A stretch of DNA of 64,000 nt from DASPNM01 sp035626515. Its GTDB lineage: Bacteria > Bacteroidota > Bacteroidia > Chitinophagales > Chitinophagaceae. The stretch lies in assembly GCA_035626515.1 (NCBI GenBank), contig DASPNM010000009.1:1-64000 (forward strand). Reading direction: 5' to 3'. The notes under the pieces were generated by a model. That model saw only the letters and a program-made list of their open reading frames with translations. It was not told where the DNA came from and searched no databases. Below, piece after piece: positions 45,031 to 53,451 of this stretch. The stretch's first letter is position 1. Every line of letters begins with the position of its first letter. The translations under genes and the position numbers were made by a program.

Positions 45031-46403
45031 TTTTCATACACCAGGTATTCCCAACCCTGCACCTGGAAGCTTTTTTCCGTTGTAAAATCGTTCGCGGCGC
45101 CGGAGAAAATATTCTTGAACGTGCCGGTTACCTTTTCATCGGCAATATCGAAGCGCAGTGTTTCGGGGGAAAGATTCAGCACCACCAGCACTTCAGCGTT
45201 TCCTTTTTTTCGCAGGAAGCTAAAGATTGCATGTTCGGCCGTAGTCCGGATCCGAAACGTCTGCACCTGCGCATCTCCGGCTGCAAGCGCAGGGTGGCTG
45301 CTGTGGACCTGCAGAAGTGCTTTATAAAATCCGTGCAGCTCGTTCTGTCCCGTCCACGAGATGGTATCCTTGTCGAAAAAACGAAGCCGCTTGCGGTTCG
45401 GCAGCTCCTGGCCCGAATAAATTAGCGGGATGCCGTCCCAGGTGCAGCTAAACACCGCCAGCGCACGTGCCATGTCGCCGTACTTCTCATATTCTGTGCC
45501 GTTCCAGCTGTTTTCGTCGTGGTTGGTCGTGAACCAGGTGCGAACGCATTGGGACTGCAGGTCGTCGTATCCCTTCAGCACTTTCCAGAGGCTGTCGATC
45601 TTCCGGCGCTCCTGGAAAAATTCGCGGGTCTCGTGCATCCAGGTCCAGGTATAGCTCGCATCGAAGACCTCTCCATATTCGGGATTGGAAAGCTCATCGA
45701 ACTCGCCGAACCAGAAAAGAGGTTTCATTTCGTCAAGCTGGGCCCGTGCCTGCTCCCAGAAATCTTTTTCCACCCAGTGCGCCAGGTCGCAGCGAAACCC
45801 GTCAATGTCGCACTCCTTCACCCAGAACGCCATTGCCTCAATCATCGCGCGGCGCAGCGCGGGGTTAGCGTAATTCAATTCGATGATATCGTCCATCCCA
45901 CTCGCGATCTGGAACTCACCGGTAACCGAATCCGTCAGATAGTATCCGGGATGAGAACGGGTCCACACATGATCCCAACCCGTATGATTTGCCACCCAGT
46001 CGAGAATGACCTTCATTCCCAGTTCGTGCGCTTCCCTTACCAGTTCGCGAAAATCCTCCAGGGTTCCGAACTCGGCGTTTACCGATACATAATCGGAACA
46101 GGCGTAGTAACTGCCCAGGGATCCCTTGCGGTTCTTCTGCGCAATCGGAGTGATGGGCATGAACCAGAGTGTTTCCACTCCCATGTCGCGCAGGCGTCGC
46201 AATTCCGGCCTGAAGGCATTGATGGTTCCCGCCGGTGTGAACTGCCGCAGGTTCACCTCATAAATATTGGTGTGCCGCACAAAATCCGGCGCGCGAAACT
46301 CGTTGTCGGCCCTGGGTTTTTTCATAGCTCCTCCTTGATCGTGCTTCTGATCACAGTTAAGAAAAAAGGAAAACAGAAAGACAGGGATCCAAATCCGGCT
46401 CAT
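45024..46403 (-). CDS. GH13 alpha-amylase family protein, probable lipoprotein
   Basis: A 459-residue glycoside hydrolase. Conserved regions are VILDWVANHTGWDH (region I), DGFRCDLAHWV (nucleophile D), LFWFGEFDEL (acid E) and TTNHDENSWNG (transition-state D). A C-terminal beta domain follows (VLVVLNLSPETLRF). The N-terminal hydrophobic segment ends in LNC, a weak lipobox, so export is likely. It should act on alpha-1,4-glucans; the exact specificity cannot be read. It converges with degP. Confidence 0.9.
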   Translation of the reverse strand: MSRIWIPVFLFSFFLNCDQKHDQGGAMKKPRADNEFRAPDFVRHTNIYEVNLRQFTPAGTINAFRPELRRLRDMGVETLWFMPITPIAQKNRKGSLGSYYACSDYVSVNAEFGTLEDFRELVREAHELGMKVILDWVANHTGWDHVWTRSHPGYYLTDSVTGEFQIASGMDDIIELNYANPALRRAMIEAMAFWVKECDIDGFRCDLAHWVEKDFWEQARAQLDEMKPLFWFGEFDELSNPEYGEVFDASYTWTWMHETREFFQERRKIDSLWKVLKGYDDLQSQCVRTWFTTNHDENSWNGTEYEKYGDMARALAVFSCTWDGIPLIYSGQELPNRKRLRFFDKDTISWTGQNELHGFYKALLQVHSSHPALAAGDAQVQTFRIRTTAEHAIFSFLRKKGNAEVLVVLNLSPETLRFDIADEKVTGTFKNIFSGAANDFTTEKSFQVQGWEYLVYEKR

Positions 46404-46479
46404 TCCTTCTTTTTTGTGAAAATAAGGAGAAAGCCTGCTCGCGCCGTGCTCTGAGGCCGGCGAAGTAACCCCTTATGAG

Positions 46480-46487
46480 TAATTTTG
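46480..46487 (+). promoter_or_regulatory. -7 element four nt before the ispH ATG
   Basis: TAATTTTG matches TAnnTTTG; the ATG at 46492 follows after 4 nt, so the message is probably leaderless. Confidence 0.5.
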
Positions 46488-46491
46488 CCGG

Positions 46492-47709
46492 ATGAAGAGC
46501 TTCGATGTCCCCATCATCTACCGAAGCCCGCTCATCTCCGCGATTAAGAAACGCCGTCGCGAGCTGGACAGGATGAAAAAAGATTTCACGCCTGCGCTCC
46601 TCGATTTCGGCCCTCTCCGGATCCGGCTGGCGCGCCATTTCGGGTTTTGCTATGGCGTGGAAAACGCAATCGAAATAGCATTTCGTACCATTGAGTCCAA
46701 CCCCGGAAAAAGGATTTTTCTGCTCAGCGAGATGATCCACAATCCGCAGGTAAATGCCGACCTCCTGGAGAGCGGCGTGCGTTTTATCCAGGATACTTCG
46801 GGCAATCAGCTGATTCCTTTCGATGAGCTGACCGCCGACGATATCGTGCTTATTCCTGCCTTTGGCACCACACTCGAAGTGGAGCGACAGCTTGCTGGCC
46901 GCGGCATTCGCACGCAGGAATACAACACCACTTGTCCGTTCGTGGAAAAAGTCTGGAACCGCAGCGAGGGGATCGCGCGCAAAAATTTTACCGTGGTGAT
47001 CCACGGCAAGCCCGGGCATGAGGAAACACGCGCTACCTTCTCGCATGCCGCCCTGCACGGTCCTGCGGTGATCGTGAAAAACATGGAGCAGGCACTGGCG
47101 TTGTCAAAGTATATTACCGGTGAAAAGCCGCAGGCTGAATTTTACGACGAATTTCGCGGCCAGTTTTCCGAAGGGTTCGAGCCGCTGAGAGACCTGCAGC
47201 GAATCGGAGTGGTGAACCAGACCACCATGCTCGCCACAGATACGCAGGCGATCGCTGATTTCCTGAAGCAGACCATGCTGGGCAAATATGGCGGCAGCGC
47301 CGAAGACCGGTTTGCAGATACGCGCGACACGCTTTGTTATGCCACGAACGACAACCAGTCGGCTGTGATCGCGATGCTAAACACCCCTGCCGACCTGGCC
47401 ATTGTTGTAGGCGGTTACAATTCCTCGAATACTTCGCACCTCGTGCAGCTCTGCGCGGCCAGGCTCCCGACTTATTTCGTCAGCGGCGAAGAAAAAATTC
47501 TCTCTGCTTCCGAGATCCTGCATTACGACGTCGCCGGTCGCGAGGAACGGCTGACCGCAAGGTATTTGCCGGAAAAAACTCCGCTGACCCTGCTTCTGAC
47601 AAGCGGAGCGTCCTGCCCGGACGCCCTCGTGGAAGGGGTGATCCGCAAGCTTGCCGGATTTTTCCCGGCGTCGCGGACCCTGGAAGACCTCCTCGCCGAT
47701 TATTCGTGA
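46492..47709 (+). CDS. ispH: 4-hydroxy-3-methylbut-2-enyl diphosphate reductase
   Basis: Last step of the MEP isoprenoid pathway. The three iron-sulphur cysteines appear in HFGFCYGVENA, NTTCPFVEKVWNR and SGASCPDALVEGV. At 405 residues it is longer than the E. coli enzyme (316), a known trait of the longer bacterial form; the added length is at the N-terminus and around HGKPGHEETRAT. The start is set by the -7 element. The last 10 bp overlap the convergent hypothetical gene. Confidence 0.94.
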   Translation: MKSFDVPIIYRSPLISAIKKRRRELDRMKKDFTPALLDFGPLRIRLARHFGFCYGVENAIEIAFRTIESNPGKRIFLLSEMIHNPQVNADLLESGVRFIQDTSGNQLIPFDELTADDIVLIPAFGTTLEVERQLAGRGIRTQEYNTTCPFVEKVWNRSEGIARKNFTVVIHGKPGHEETRATFSHAALHGPAVIVKNMEQALALSKYITGEKPQAEFYDEFRGQFSEGFEPLRDLQRIGVVNQTTMLATDTQAIADFLKQTMLGKYGGSAEDRFADTRDTLCYATNDNQSAVIAMLNTPADLAIVVGGYNSSNTSHLVQLCAARLPTYFVSGEEKILSASEILHYDVAGREERLTARYLPEKTPLTLLLTSGASCPDALVEGVIRKLAGFFPASRTLEDLLADYS

Positions 47710-48383
47710 CCGAAGCGCATTACGAGGTCGCGCAACACTTCTTCGCGGTCGCAACGCAGATTTTTCGTAGAAATGTATTCCAATGCTTTTGCACTGCCGC
47801 CAAAGGCACCGGCGATCGCAACGCAGGAACGGCCGGGTTTAAAAAGGTACTCATTGCGGCAGAGATAAAGGTCGTGCTGGATCTCAAAACGCCGTTGCAT
47901 TTCCAGTCCCAGCGGCTGGTATTCCCAGATGAACATTCGCAGCCTTCGCAGCAGCTTGAGTTTTCCTCCGTCAGCAACCACTTCAAAAAAACCATTTGCC
48001 TGGTCAAAGCCCGAGAGATAAACCGTGTTATACAACGGTGATGACTGGTCGATGATGCGGATCTCGCGAATCCGGAGAGCCATTTGCATCTCCTGGGCTT
48101 CCTCGTTGACGAAATGCACGGCTCCTGAATGTACGTTGATCCTGATGTATATACTGTCAATGGCTTCCCTCCGTCCTGCCGCGAGGATCCGCGCAAGGAG
48201 CCAGTTTTCGTCCACGAAGGGAGAACCCTGTATTCCCGCATACGGTTTGGGATCAATGTGGGTGCTGAAAACGTCGCGCAGATAAATCGGAGGGCCCGGC
48301 CGGATCGGCAACGTCGGGCCCGGCGACTGTGAAGATCCCGTAACCGCAGTGAGCAAAAGCAGTATGCCGGCCAGACTCTTCAT
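47700..48383 (-). CDS. Secreted protein of unknown function (227 aa)
   Basis: Signal peptide ending near TGSSQS, then a proline-rich start (PGPTLPIRPGPPIYLRD) and a soluble alpha/beta region with no catalytic motif that I can name. Two cysteines near the C-terminus (YLCRNEY and GRSCVAIAG) may form a disulphide. TAACTTAG upstream resembles a -7 element. It converges with ispH (10-bp overlap). Not recognised. Confidence 0.55.
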   Translation of the reverse strand: MKSLAGILLLLTAVTGSSQSPGPTLPIRPGPPIYLRDVFSTHIDPKPYAGIQGSPFVDENWLLARILAAGRREAIDSIYIRINVHSGAVHFVNEEAQEMQMALRIREIRIIDQSSPLYNTVYLSGFDQANGFFEVVADGGKLKLLRRLRMFIWEYQPLGLEMQRRFEIQHDLYLCRNEYLFKPGRSCVAIAGAFGGSAKALEYISTKNLRCDREEVLRDLVMRFGHE

Positions 48384-48429
48384 GAAAACCGGGCGATTTC
48401 CTCTAAGTTAATTGATTTACGAGAGCTGG

Positions 48430-50088
48430 TCAGCCATTGTACAGCCGCTCGTAATATTCGTGCGCCATGCGATTGCTGTCGAAGCGGAAACGCACATCTT
48501 TCATTCCGTTTTTGATGATCTGCCTCCAGGTATCTCTGTCGCTGTAGTAAAGGGGAAGGATTTCGCGTTCGAGGATCTCGTACAATTTCTGCAGGTCGTA
48601 TTCGTCCTGTTCATGTACAGCCATCGACGCGTAATCCGCCCGCGGGACTACGAAACCGTTGTGGCCGTGGTTGATGAATTCGGGAATCCAACCGTCATCG
48701 GTGGAGAAATTCACTGCTCCGTTCATTGCCGCCGTCATTCCGCTGGTTCCGGAAGCTTCCCGCGGTACCCGTGGGTTATTCAGCCAGCAATCGGCCGCCT
48801 GCTTCAGTCGCCGCGAGAGCGTCAGTTCGTACCCGATCAGCACTGCAATATTGCGGTACTTTTTACTCAGATGCACGAGCTGGTTGAATTCACTGATGGC
48901 GGGGTGGTCAACCGGGTATGGCTTTCCGGCCCAAACGATCTGGACGGGAAACCGTGTGCCGGTGACCAGTTCATGAAAACGATCTTCGTCACTCGTGATG
49001 AGACCGGCCCGCTTGTAGCCCGCAAAGCGTCGCGCCCAGACTATGGTGAATACATCCGGGTCGAACAATTTCCCCGTCTGGTCCGCAACGATTTCAAACG
49101 CTCTTTTTTTCAGATAGCGCTTCCGGTCGTCGAAGCTGTAGTCATCCCCGGCTTCCATGTATTTGTACAATTGCTTGTCCGCCCAGTAACGCCAGTTCTG
49201 GGCATTGGTGATGGCGAGGATCGGGCAGGTATTTTCGTGTGGCTCCCAGAGTGCGCGCGAGACGCGACCATGGAGTTGCGAAACCCCGTTGGCAAGCCGG
49301 GCGAAACGGAGTGCTGCAAGCGAATGATTGAACCGGTCACCTTCCATGCCTGTGAGCTGTTTCACCTCATCGACGGTAAGCCCGCAGAAATAACTCATCT
49401 TATGGCAGAGATAAATGTCATGCTTTTCATTTCCTGCTTCCTCGGGAGTGTGCGTGGTGAACACCAGTCTGCTGCGAACTTCTTCAAGACTGCGGTCAAA
49501 CTTCCTGTACAGGTAAAACGCCGACGAGACGGCATGCGCTTCGTTGAGGTGATAGACTTCCGCATCGAAACCAAGCAGTTCGAGTAGCGTCGCTCCCCCT
49601 ACGCCCAGGAGAATGAACTGGGCCAGCTTCGTCGCCACGTTGGCATCGTAGAGACGGTGCGTGATGGTTTGTGAAACGTAGTCGTTCTCGGGCACGTCCG
49701 TTGAAAGCAGAAACAGGGGCGCGGTGCGAAAAGTCTCTGGATTCAGGTAAAATACTTTTACCCATACCGGGTGTTCGTGCACGGTAATCTGAAACTTAAT
49801 CCCGGTATCCTCCAGGAAGCTGTACTGCTTTTCATGCCATGCTACCTCCAGGGTCTGATCCTGGTTGCGTTCCTGGTCGTAGTAACCGTATTTCCACAGG
49901 ATACCGATTCCCACAAGCTGCTGGCGGAGCTCGTAGGCGCTGCGCAGGTGGGAACCGGAAAGGAAGCCGAGTCCTCCGCTATAGATCTTCAGCGGCTGAT
50001 GAATGGCGAACTCCATGGAGAAATAGGCGACCCGCCTTGAATACACCGGATCCACAGGGTAGGGAAAGACGAAGGGCGCAAAATTCAT
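48430..50088 (-). CDS. Short GT35 alpha-glucan phosphorylase-like protein lacking the PLP lysine
   Basis: A 552-residue protein of the glycogen phosphorylase family, shorter than typical (700-850). Family blocks are clear: RVAYFSMEFAIHQPLKIYSGGLGFLSG, YHLNEAHAVSSAF, TTHTPEEAGNEKHD, IVWARRFAGYKRAGLI, and PREASGTSGMTAAMNGAV. In the last block, phosphorylases carry M-K with the lysine that binds pyridoxal phosphate; here the codon is ACG (Thr). So it may not be a PLP-dependent phosphorylase, but the rest of the site is kept. Substrate is probably an alpha-1,4-glucan. It is alone on its strand. Confidence 0.8.
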   Translation of the reverse strand: MNFAPFVFPYPVDPVYSRRVAYFSMEFAIHQPLKIYSGGLGFLSGSHLRSAYELRQQLVGIGILWKYGYYDQERNQDQTLEVAWHEKQYSFLEDTGIKFQITVHEHPVWVKVFYLNPETFRTAPLFLLSTDVPENDYVSQTITHRLYDANVATKLAQFILLGVGGATLLELLGFDAEVYHLNEAHAVSSAFYLYRKFDRSLEEVRSRLVFTTHTPEEAGNEKHDIYLCHKMSYFCGLTVDEVKQLTGMEGDRFNHSLAALRFARLANGVSQLHGRVSRALWEPHENTCPILAITNAQNWRYWADKQLYKYMEAGDDYSFDDRKRYLKKRAFEIVADQTGKLFDPDVFTIVWARRFAGYKRAGLITSDEDRFHELVTGTRFPVQIVWAGKPYPVDHPAISEFNQLVHLSKKYRNIAVLIGYELTLSRRLKQAADCWLNNPRVPREASGTSGMTAAMNGAVNFSTDDGWIPEFINHGHNGFVVPRADYASMAVHEQDEYDLQKLYEILEREILPLYYSDRDTWRQIIKNGMKDVRFRFDSNRMAHEYYERLYNG

Positions 50089-50158
50089 ATTGTGTCCTTT
50101 TTACACGAAGGCGCAATATAGCGGTTATTGAAAGAAAAGGACGGCGGAATAATTCACA

Positions 50159-51115
50159 TCAACGTCTGCGTCCGGTAGGCCTTGCATCTTTTTTACGCGT
50201 GAATCTTCCATCGAAGAGGCAACGCAGGCTTCGGTGCGTGCCGCAGCCTGTTTCCTTCAGACTTACAGATTGGGAGCTGAATCGAAATTCCATGATGCAG
50301 GGATCGCCGTCCTGGCGGTATTCTGCGAAGTTGGCCGAACGGATGTGGGCCTCGCCGCGAAGCTCACCGAGGCAGTCGCCGTTGTGTTTGTCAATGTGAA
50401 TGAAGAAACGCAAGCGATCGGGCCGGCTCCCGTCGCGGATGGAAACAAGATTCATCTTTCCGGCCGTATAGTCGCCGGCCAATCGGTTTTTTCTGGCAAG
50501 CGTATCGATTGGATTCACCAGCTCCGTGGGCCTGTCCTCCAGCGCATCCGTCATTATGAGCATGAAATTCCGGGCGTCGGCATTCAGCATATAGACGTCC
50601 CGGCCATCGCTGGAGCTGCCGTCGGAATTTCTCCGCGTGACGGTCCGGGTGATCAGGTATTTGCGATCCATCTGCAGCGTTTGCGTATTTCCTGAATTGC
50701 GCGCGGGCCAGAGCAGCGGCAAGGCGGCGACATACCGCTCTTCCGGATCGAAACAAAGGACATAAATGCTTTTTTTTTCTCCTGCAGTAAGTCGTGCAAA
50801 GAGATAAGTTTCGCGACCGCGCACCTCCACGCGTCCCAAAGGATGAATGACCGGTTTGCCGCGACCAAATACTTTTTTGAGAACAGAATCGGGAACGAAC
50901 CGGGTAAATACTTCGTGCGTAACAGGTTTGCCGGCCGGCGTTTTCAAGAAAACGGTGTCGCCGAACACAAGGGGAAGATTGCCCGGGGGGAACAGCCCGA
51001 TAAAGTCCACCGAACTTGTTGGGTCGCCGCCGGCGGAATTCGTTTGTTTCCTGCCGCCGCAACCCAGCAAAATCAGGGCGGCCGCGAGAATGAAAATGTG
51101 ACGTATTTCGCTCAT
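50159..51115 (-). CDS. Lipoprotein of unknown function
   Basis: From the ATG at 51115 the protein begins MSEIRHIFILAAALILLGC, a signal peptide with lipobox LLGC (cysteine 19). The mature 300 residues are probably a periplasmic beta-rich domain (VTHEVFTRFVPDSVLKKVFG, then YLFARLTAGEKKSIYVLCFD). The C-terminus is basic (FTRKKDARPTGRRR). I do not recognise a family. The longer frame from 51187 overlaps the divergent mntR promoter region and is rejected. Confidence 0.6.
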   Translation of the reverse strand: MSEIRHIFILAAALILLGCGGRKQTNSAGGDPTSSVDFIGLFPPGNLPLVFGDTVFLKTPAGKPVTHEVFTRFVPDSVLKKVFGRGKPVIHPLGRVEVRGRETYLFARLTAGEKKSIYVLCFDPEERYVAALPLLWPARNSGNTQTLQMDRKYLITRTVTRRNSDGSSSDGRDVYMLNADARNFMLIMTDALEDRPTELVNPIDTLARKNRLAGDYTAGKMNLVSIRDGSRPDRLRFFIHIDKHNGDCLGELRGEAHIRSANFAEYRQDGDPCIMEFRFSSQSVSLKETGCGTHRSLRCLFDGRFTRKKDARPTGRRR

Positions 51116-51148
51116 TTCTTTCCACTTCGAAAGTAACGATTCCGTATT

Positions 51149-51184
51149 TTGCTTCGGAAGATTATTTTTTTTAGATTTGTCTAA
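51149..51184 (+). promoter_or_regulatory. mntR promoter with overlapping operator
   Basis: TTG at 51149-51151, a 20-nt spacer and TAGATTTG at 51172-51179 make a consensus promoter. The perfect inverted repeat TTAGA-TTTG-TCTAA (51171-51184) covers the -7 element. It resembles the TTAGGT-type boxes bound by DtxR/MntR regulators, and its position would let the MntR-like product block its own transcription when metal is plentiful. It ends 14 bp before the start codon. Confidence 0.75.
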
Positions 51185-51198
51185 CATTTTTTTTAGGC

Positions 51199-51858
51199 AT
51201 GTTGAAGTTTTCGGCGAGCGAAGAAAATTATGTCAAGGCCATTTTTCACCTGGAACGCCACGGGGGTACCGTATCCACCTCAGAACTGGCAAAGGCCCTC
51301 CGTACGACGCCGGCTTCTGCAACGGACATGATGAAAAAACTCCGTGCCAAAAAGTTGTTGCATTACCAGCCTTACCGGGGCTCACGGCTCAGCGCAGGGG
51401 GAAAAAAGCTTGCGCTCGCGATCATTCGTCGACACCGTCTCTGGGAACTTTTCCTGGCGGAAAAGCTCAATTTTACCTGGGACGAGGTGCACGAGGTGGC
51501 TGAGCAGCTGGAGCACGTGAGCAGCGGCAAGCTGATTGACAAGCTCGACGAATACCTGGGATTTCCGAAAGTGGATCCGCATGGAGACCCTATTCCCGAC
51601 CGCAGCGGCCGGATGACCAGCAGCCGGGAAATCTGCCTCCGGGATCTCCCCGAACACAAGCCGGCGCGCGTCTCGCATGTAAACAGCCAGTCAACGCCGG
51701 TGCTGGGATTCTTAAAAGAGCGCAAAATCTTCATCGGCGCCCGGCTGGAAGTGAGGCGCCGGTTCGCATTTGACAATTCGATCGAGATCAAGCCACGAAA
51801 TTTTCCTGCGTTCACCATCAGCGGGCAGGTGGCCGAAAAAATATTTGTTCAAACCTGA
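51199..51858 (+). CDS. mntR: DtxR/MntR-family metal-dependent transcriptional regulator
   Basis: A 219-residue regulator. The winged helix is at the N-terminus (SASEENYVKAIFHLERHGG, SELAKALRTTPASATDMMKKL), followed by the metal-binding dimerisation domain (IIRRHRLWELFLAEKLNFTWDEVHEVAEQLEH, which contains His and Glu ligands) and an SH3-like FeoA-type C-terminal domain. MntR of this class senses manganese; metal specificity is inferred. It lies 3 bp before the ZIP transporter gene, with which it forms an operon, and a matching operator lies in its promoter. Confidence 0.9.
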   Translation: MLKFSASEENYVKAIFHLERHGGTVSTSELAKALRTTPASATDMMKKLRAKKLLHYQPYRGSRLSAGGKKLALAIIRRHRLWELFLAEKLNFTWDEVHEVAEQLEHVSSGKLIDKLDEYLGFPKVDPHGDPIPDRSGRMTSSREICLRDLPEHKPARVSHVNSQSTPVLGFLKERKIFIGARLEVRRRFAFDNSIEIKPRNFPAFTISGQVAEKIFVQT

Positions 51859-51861
51859 GTG

Positions 51862-52686
51862 ATGCAAGCGATCGAGAAATTTTTCATGGAGATTGGACCG
51901 GTCTGGTCGGCGCTGCTGGCCACCTGTTTCACCTGGCTGGTAACCGCCGCAGGCGCTTCCTTCGTGTTTTTTTTCCGGACAATGAACCGCGGCGTGCTGG
52001 ACCCGATGCTGGGATTTACCGGCGGAGTGATGGTTGCGGCCAGCTTTTGGTCGCTCCTCAATCCTGCCATCGAAATGTCCGAAAAAATGTACCCGGCTAT
52101 GCGGTGGATGCCTGCCTCGGTAGGATTTTTCCTGGGTGCGATGTTCATCTTCGTTCTCGACAAATTCACTCCGCACCTGCACCTGAATTTCGGGGTATCA
52201 CAGAGTGAAGGGATCAAGACCAAGCTCCACAAAACCACACTTCTGATCCTCGCGATCACTTTGCACAACATTCCTGAAGGGCTCGCGGTGGGCGTCCTTT
52301 TTGGAGCGGCGGCCATGGGTATGGAAGATGCGAGCATCGCCGGCGCCATCGCCCTGGCGCTGGGAATCGGGATCCAGAATTTTCCCGAAGGAATAGCCGT
52401 AGCGATGCCGTTGCGCCGGCACGGGGTAAGCCGGGCCCGCAGCTTTTGGTACGGGCAGCTCTCCGCGGTGGTGGAACCTGTCGCAGGACTGGTGGGAGCG
52501 CTGGCGGTGATCTACATGCAGCCGATACTTCCCTTTGCCCTGGCCTTTGCGGCGGGAGCAATGATCTTCGTGGTTGTTGAGGAAGTGATCCCTGAAACGC
52601 AGCGCGACAAGTATACCGACCGGTCGGTGCTGGCCTTCATCGGCGGTTTCCTCGTAATGATGATCCTGGATGTCGCATTGAGCTAA
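51862..52686 (+). CDS. ZIP-family divalent metal transporter
   Basis: A 274-residue membrane protein with eight likely helices. The metal-path motifs TLHNIPEGLAVG and GIQNFPEGIAV lie in helices IV and V; the first H of the second motif is Q, as in some ZupT-like proteins. A histidine-containing loop is at DKFTPHLHLN. It should import Zn2+, Mn2+ or Fe2+. The operon with an MntR-like regulator suggests manganese or zinc. ATG at 51862 is preferred over the GTG one codon upstream. It overlaps the convergent crp gene by 4 bp. Confidence 0.9.
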   Translation: MQAIEKFFMEIGPVWSALLATCFTWLVTAAGASFVFFFRTMNRGVLDPMLGFTGGVMVAASFWSLLNPAIEMSEKMYPAMRWMPASVGFFLGAMFIFVLDKFTPHLHLNFGVSQSEGIKTKLHKTTLLILAITLHNIPEGLAVGVLFGAAAMGMEDASIAGAIALALGIGIQNFPEGIAVAMPLRRHGVSRARSFWYGQLSAVVEPVAGLVGALAVIYMQPILPFALAFAAGAMIFVVVEEVIPETQRDKYTDRSVLAFIGGFLVMMILDVALS

Positions 52687-53291
52687 ACCGAGCTCGTTCG
52701 CAGTTTTCCGTGTGGCCTTAGCAAATGCTTGAACCGGCTGAACGTCTCAGGTTTTATGTTCAAATAAGAAGCGAGGTATTTCTGCGGTACACGCTGGATC
52801 AGCTTAGGATTTCTTGCAACGAAGTTGAGGAACCGTTCCCTCGGCGTCATCTTAACAAGCTGCATCTGCCATCGGTCCTTGATCACCATCGCATAGGTGA
52901 TCAGCAGTCGTGCAAGCCGCTCTATGCGGTGTGAGCGCGCATACACCCGCTCCAGGTCGTCGTGGGAAATGGAAACGAACATCGTCGGCTCGATCGCCTC
53001 GATGTAATATTCAGATGGCTGACGGCTGTGAAAGGATTCCTGGCTTAGAATAAGATGTCCTTCGTACGAGATCTGAGTGTTGATCTCCTGGTTGCCTTTT
53101 TTATAATACTTGCGGGCAAGCCCCTTGAGAATGAAATTGAAGTAATGCTCGACCTCCCCCTCTTTTAGGATCACCTCCTTTTTCCCGAAGCGACGCACCT
53201 TGATGACCGGCAGGAGATAATGCGTGAATTCATCATCACTGATGTCCAGAAACTTCCGGAGATATTCCTTGAATGGCTGGAGAATTTCCAT
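52683..53291 (-). CDS. Crp/Fnr-family transcriptional regulator
   Basis: An N-terminal cyclic-nucleotide-binding-like domain (VRRFGKKEVILKEGEVEHYFNFILKGLARKYYKKG) and a C-terminal helix-turn-helix, 202 residues in all. The recognition helix reads KPETFSRFKHLL; its E-x-x-S-R pattern is the one FNR uses to read TTGAT. No cysteine cluster for oxygen sensing is seen at the N-terminus, so its signal is unknown. A perfect TTGAT-N4-ATCAA palindrome lies 38 bp upstream, between this gene and icd, so it may control both. Confidence 0.85.
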   Translation of the reverse strand: MEILQPFKEYLRKFLDISDDEFTHYLLPVIKVRRFGKKEVILKEGEVEHYFNFILKGLARKYYKKGNQEINTQISYEGHLILSQESFHSRQPSEYYIEAIEPTMFVSISHDDLERVYARSHRIERLARLLITYAMVIKDRWQMQLVKMTPRERFLNFVARNPKLIQRVPQKYLASYLNIKPETFSRFKHLLRPHGKLRTSSV

Positions 53292-53328
53292 GCTGCGTCA
53301 CGCCCCCGTGGAAGATACAACAAAGCTG

Positions 53329-53344
53329 ATTGATTACGATCAAT
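53329..53344. promoter_or_regulatory. FNR-type palindrome between crp/fnr and icd
   Basis: ATTGAT-TACG-ATCAAT is a perfect inverted repeat whose core TTGATnnnnATCAA is the classical FNR/CRP-superfamily site. Its centre is about 70 bp upstream of the likely icd transcription start (class I activator position) and about 45 bp upstream of the regulator's ATG. Confidence 0.75.
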
Positions 53345-53395
53345 TGACAAAAAAATGACGACCCGCGGCGTCACTACTGATCAGTCTCAAATCTG

Positions 53396-53403
53396 TAGCT
53401 TTG
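53396..53403 (+). promoter_or_regulatory. -7 element for icd
   Basis: TAGCTTTG matches TAnnTTTG, 48 bp before the ATG at 53452. The frame that begins at 53401 overlaps it, so 53452 is the better start. Confidence 0.5.
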
Positions 53404-53451
53404 CCGCCTTTCGCTGAAAAGCAATCAAACAGTAAAATTTATTTTCGGAAC

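Noticed and set aside
48412..49587. 391-codon frame on plus
   Set aside because: Antisense shadow of the GT35 gene.
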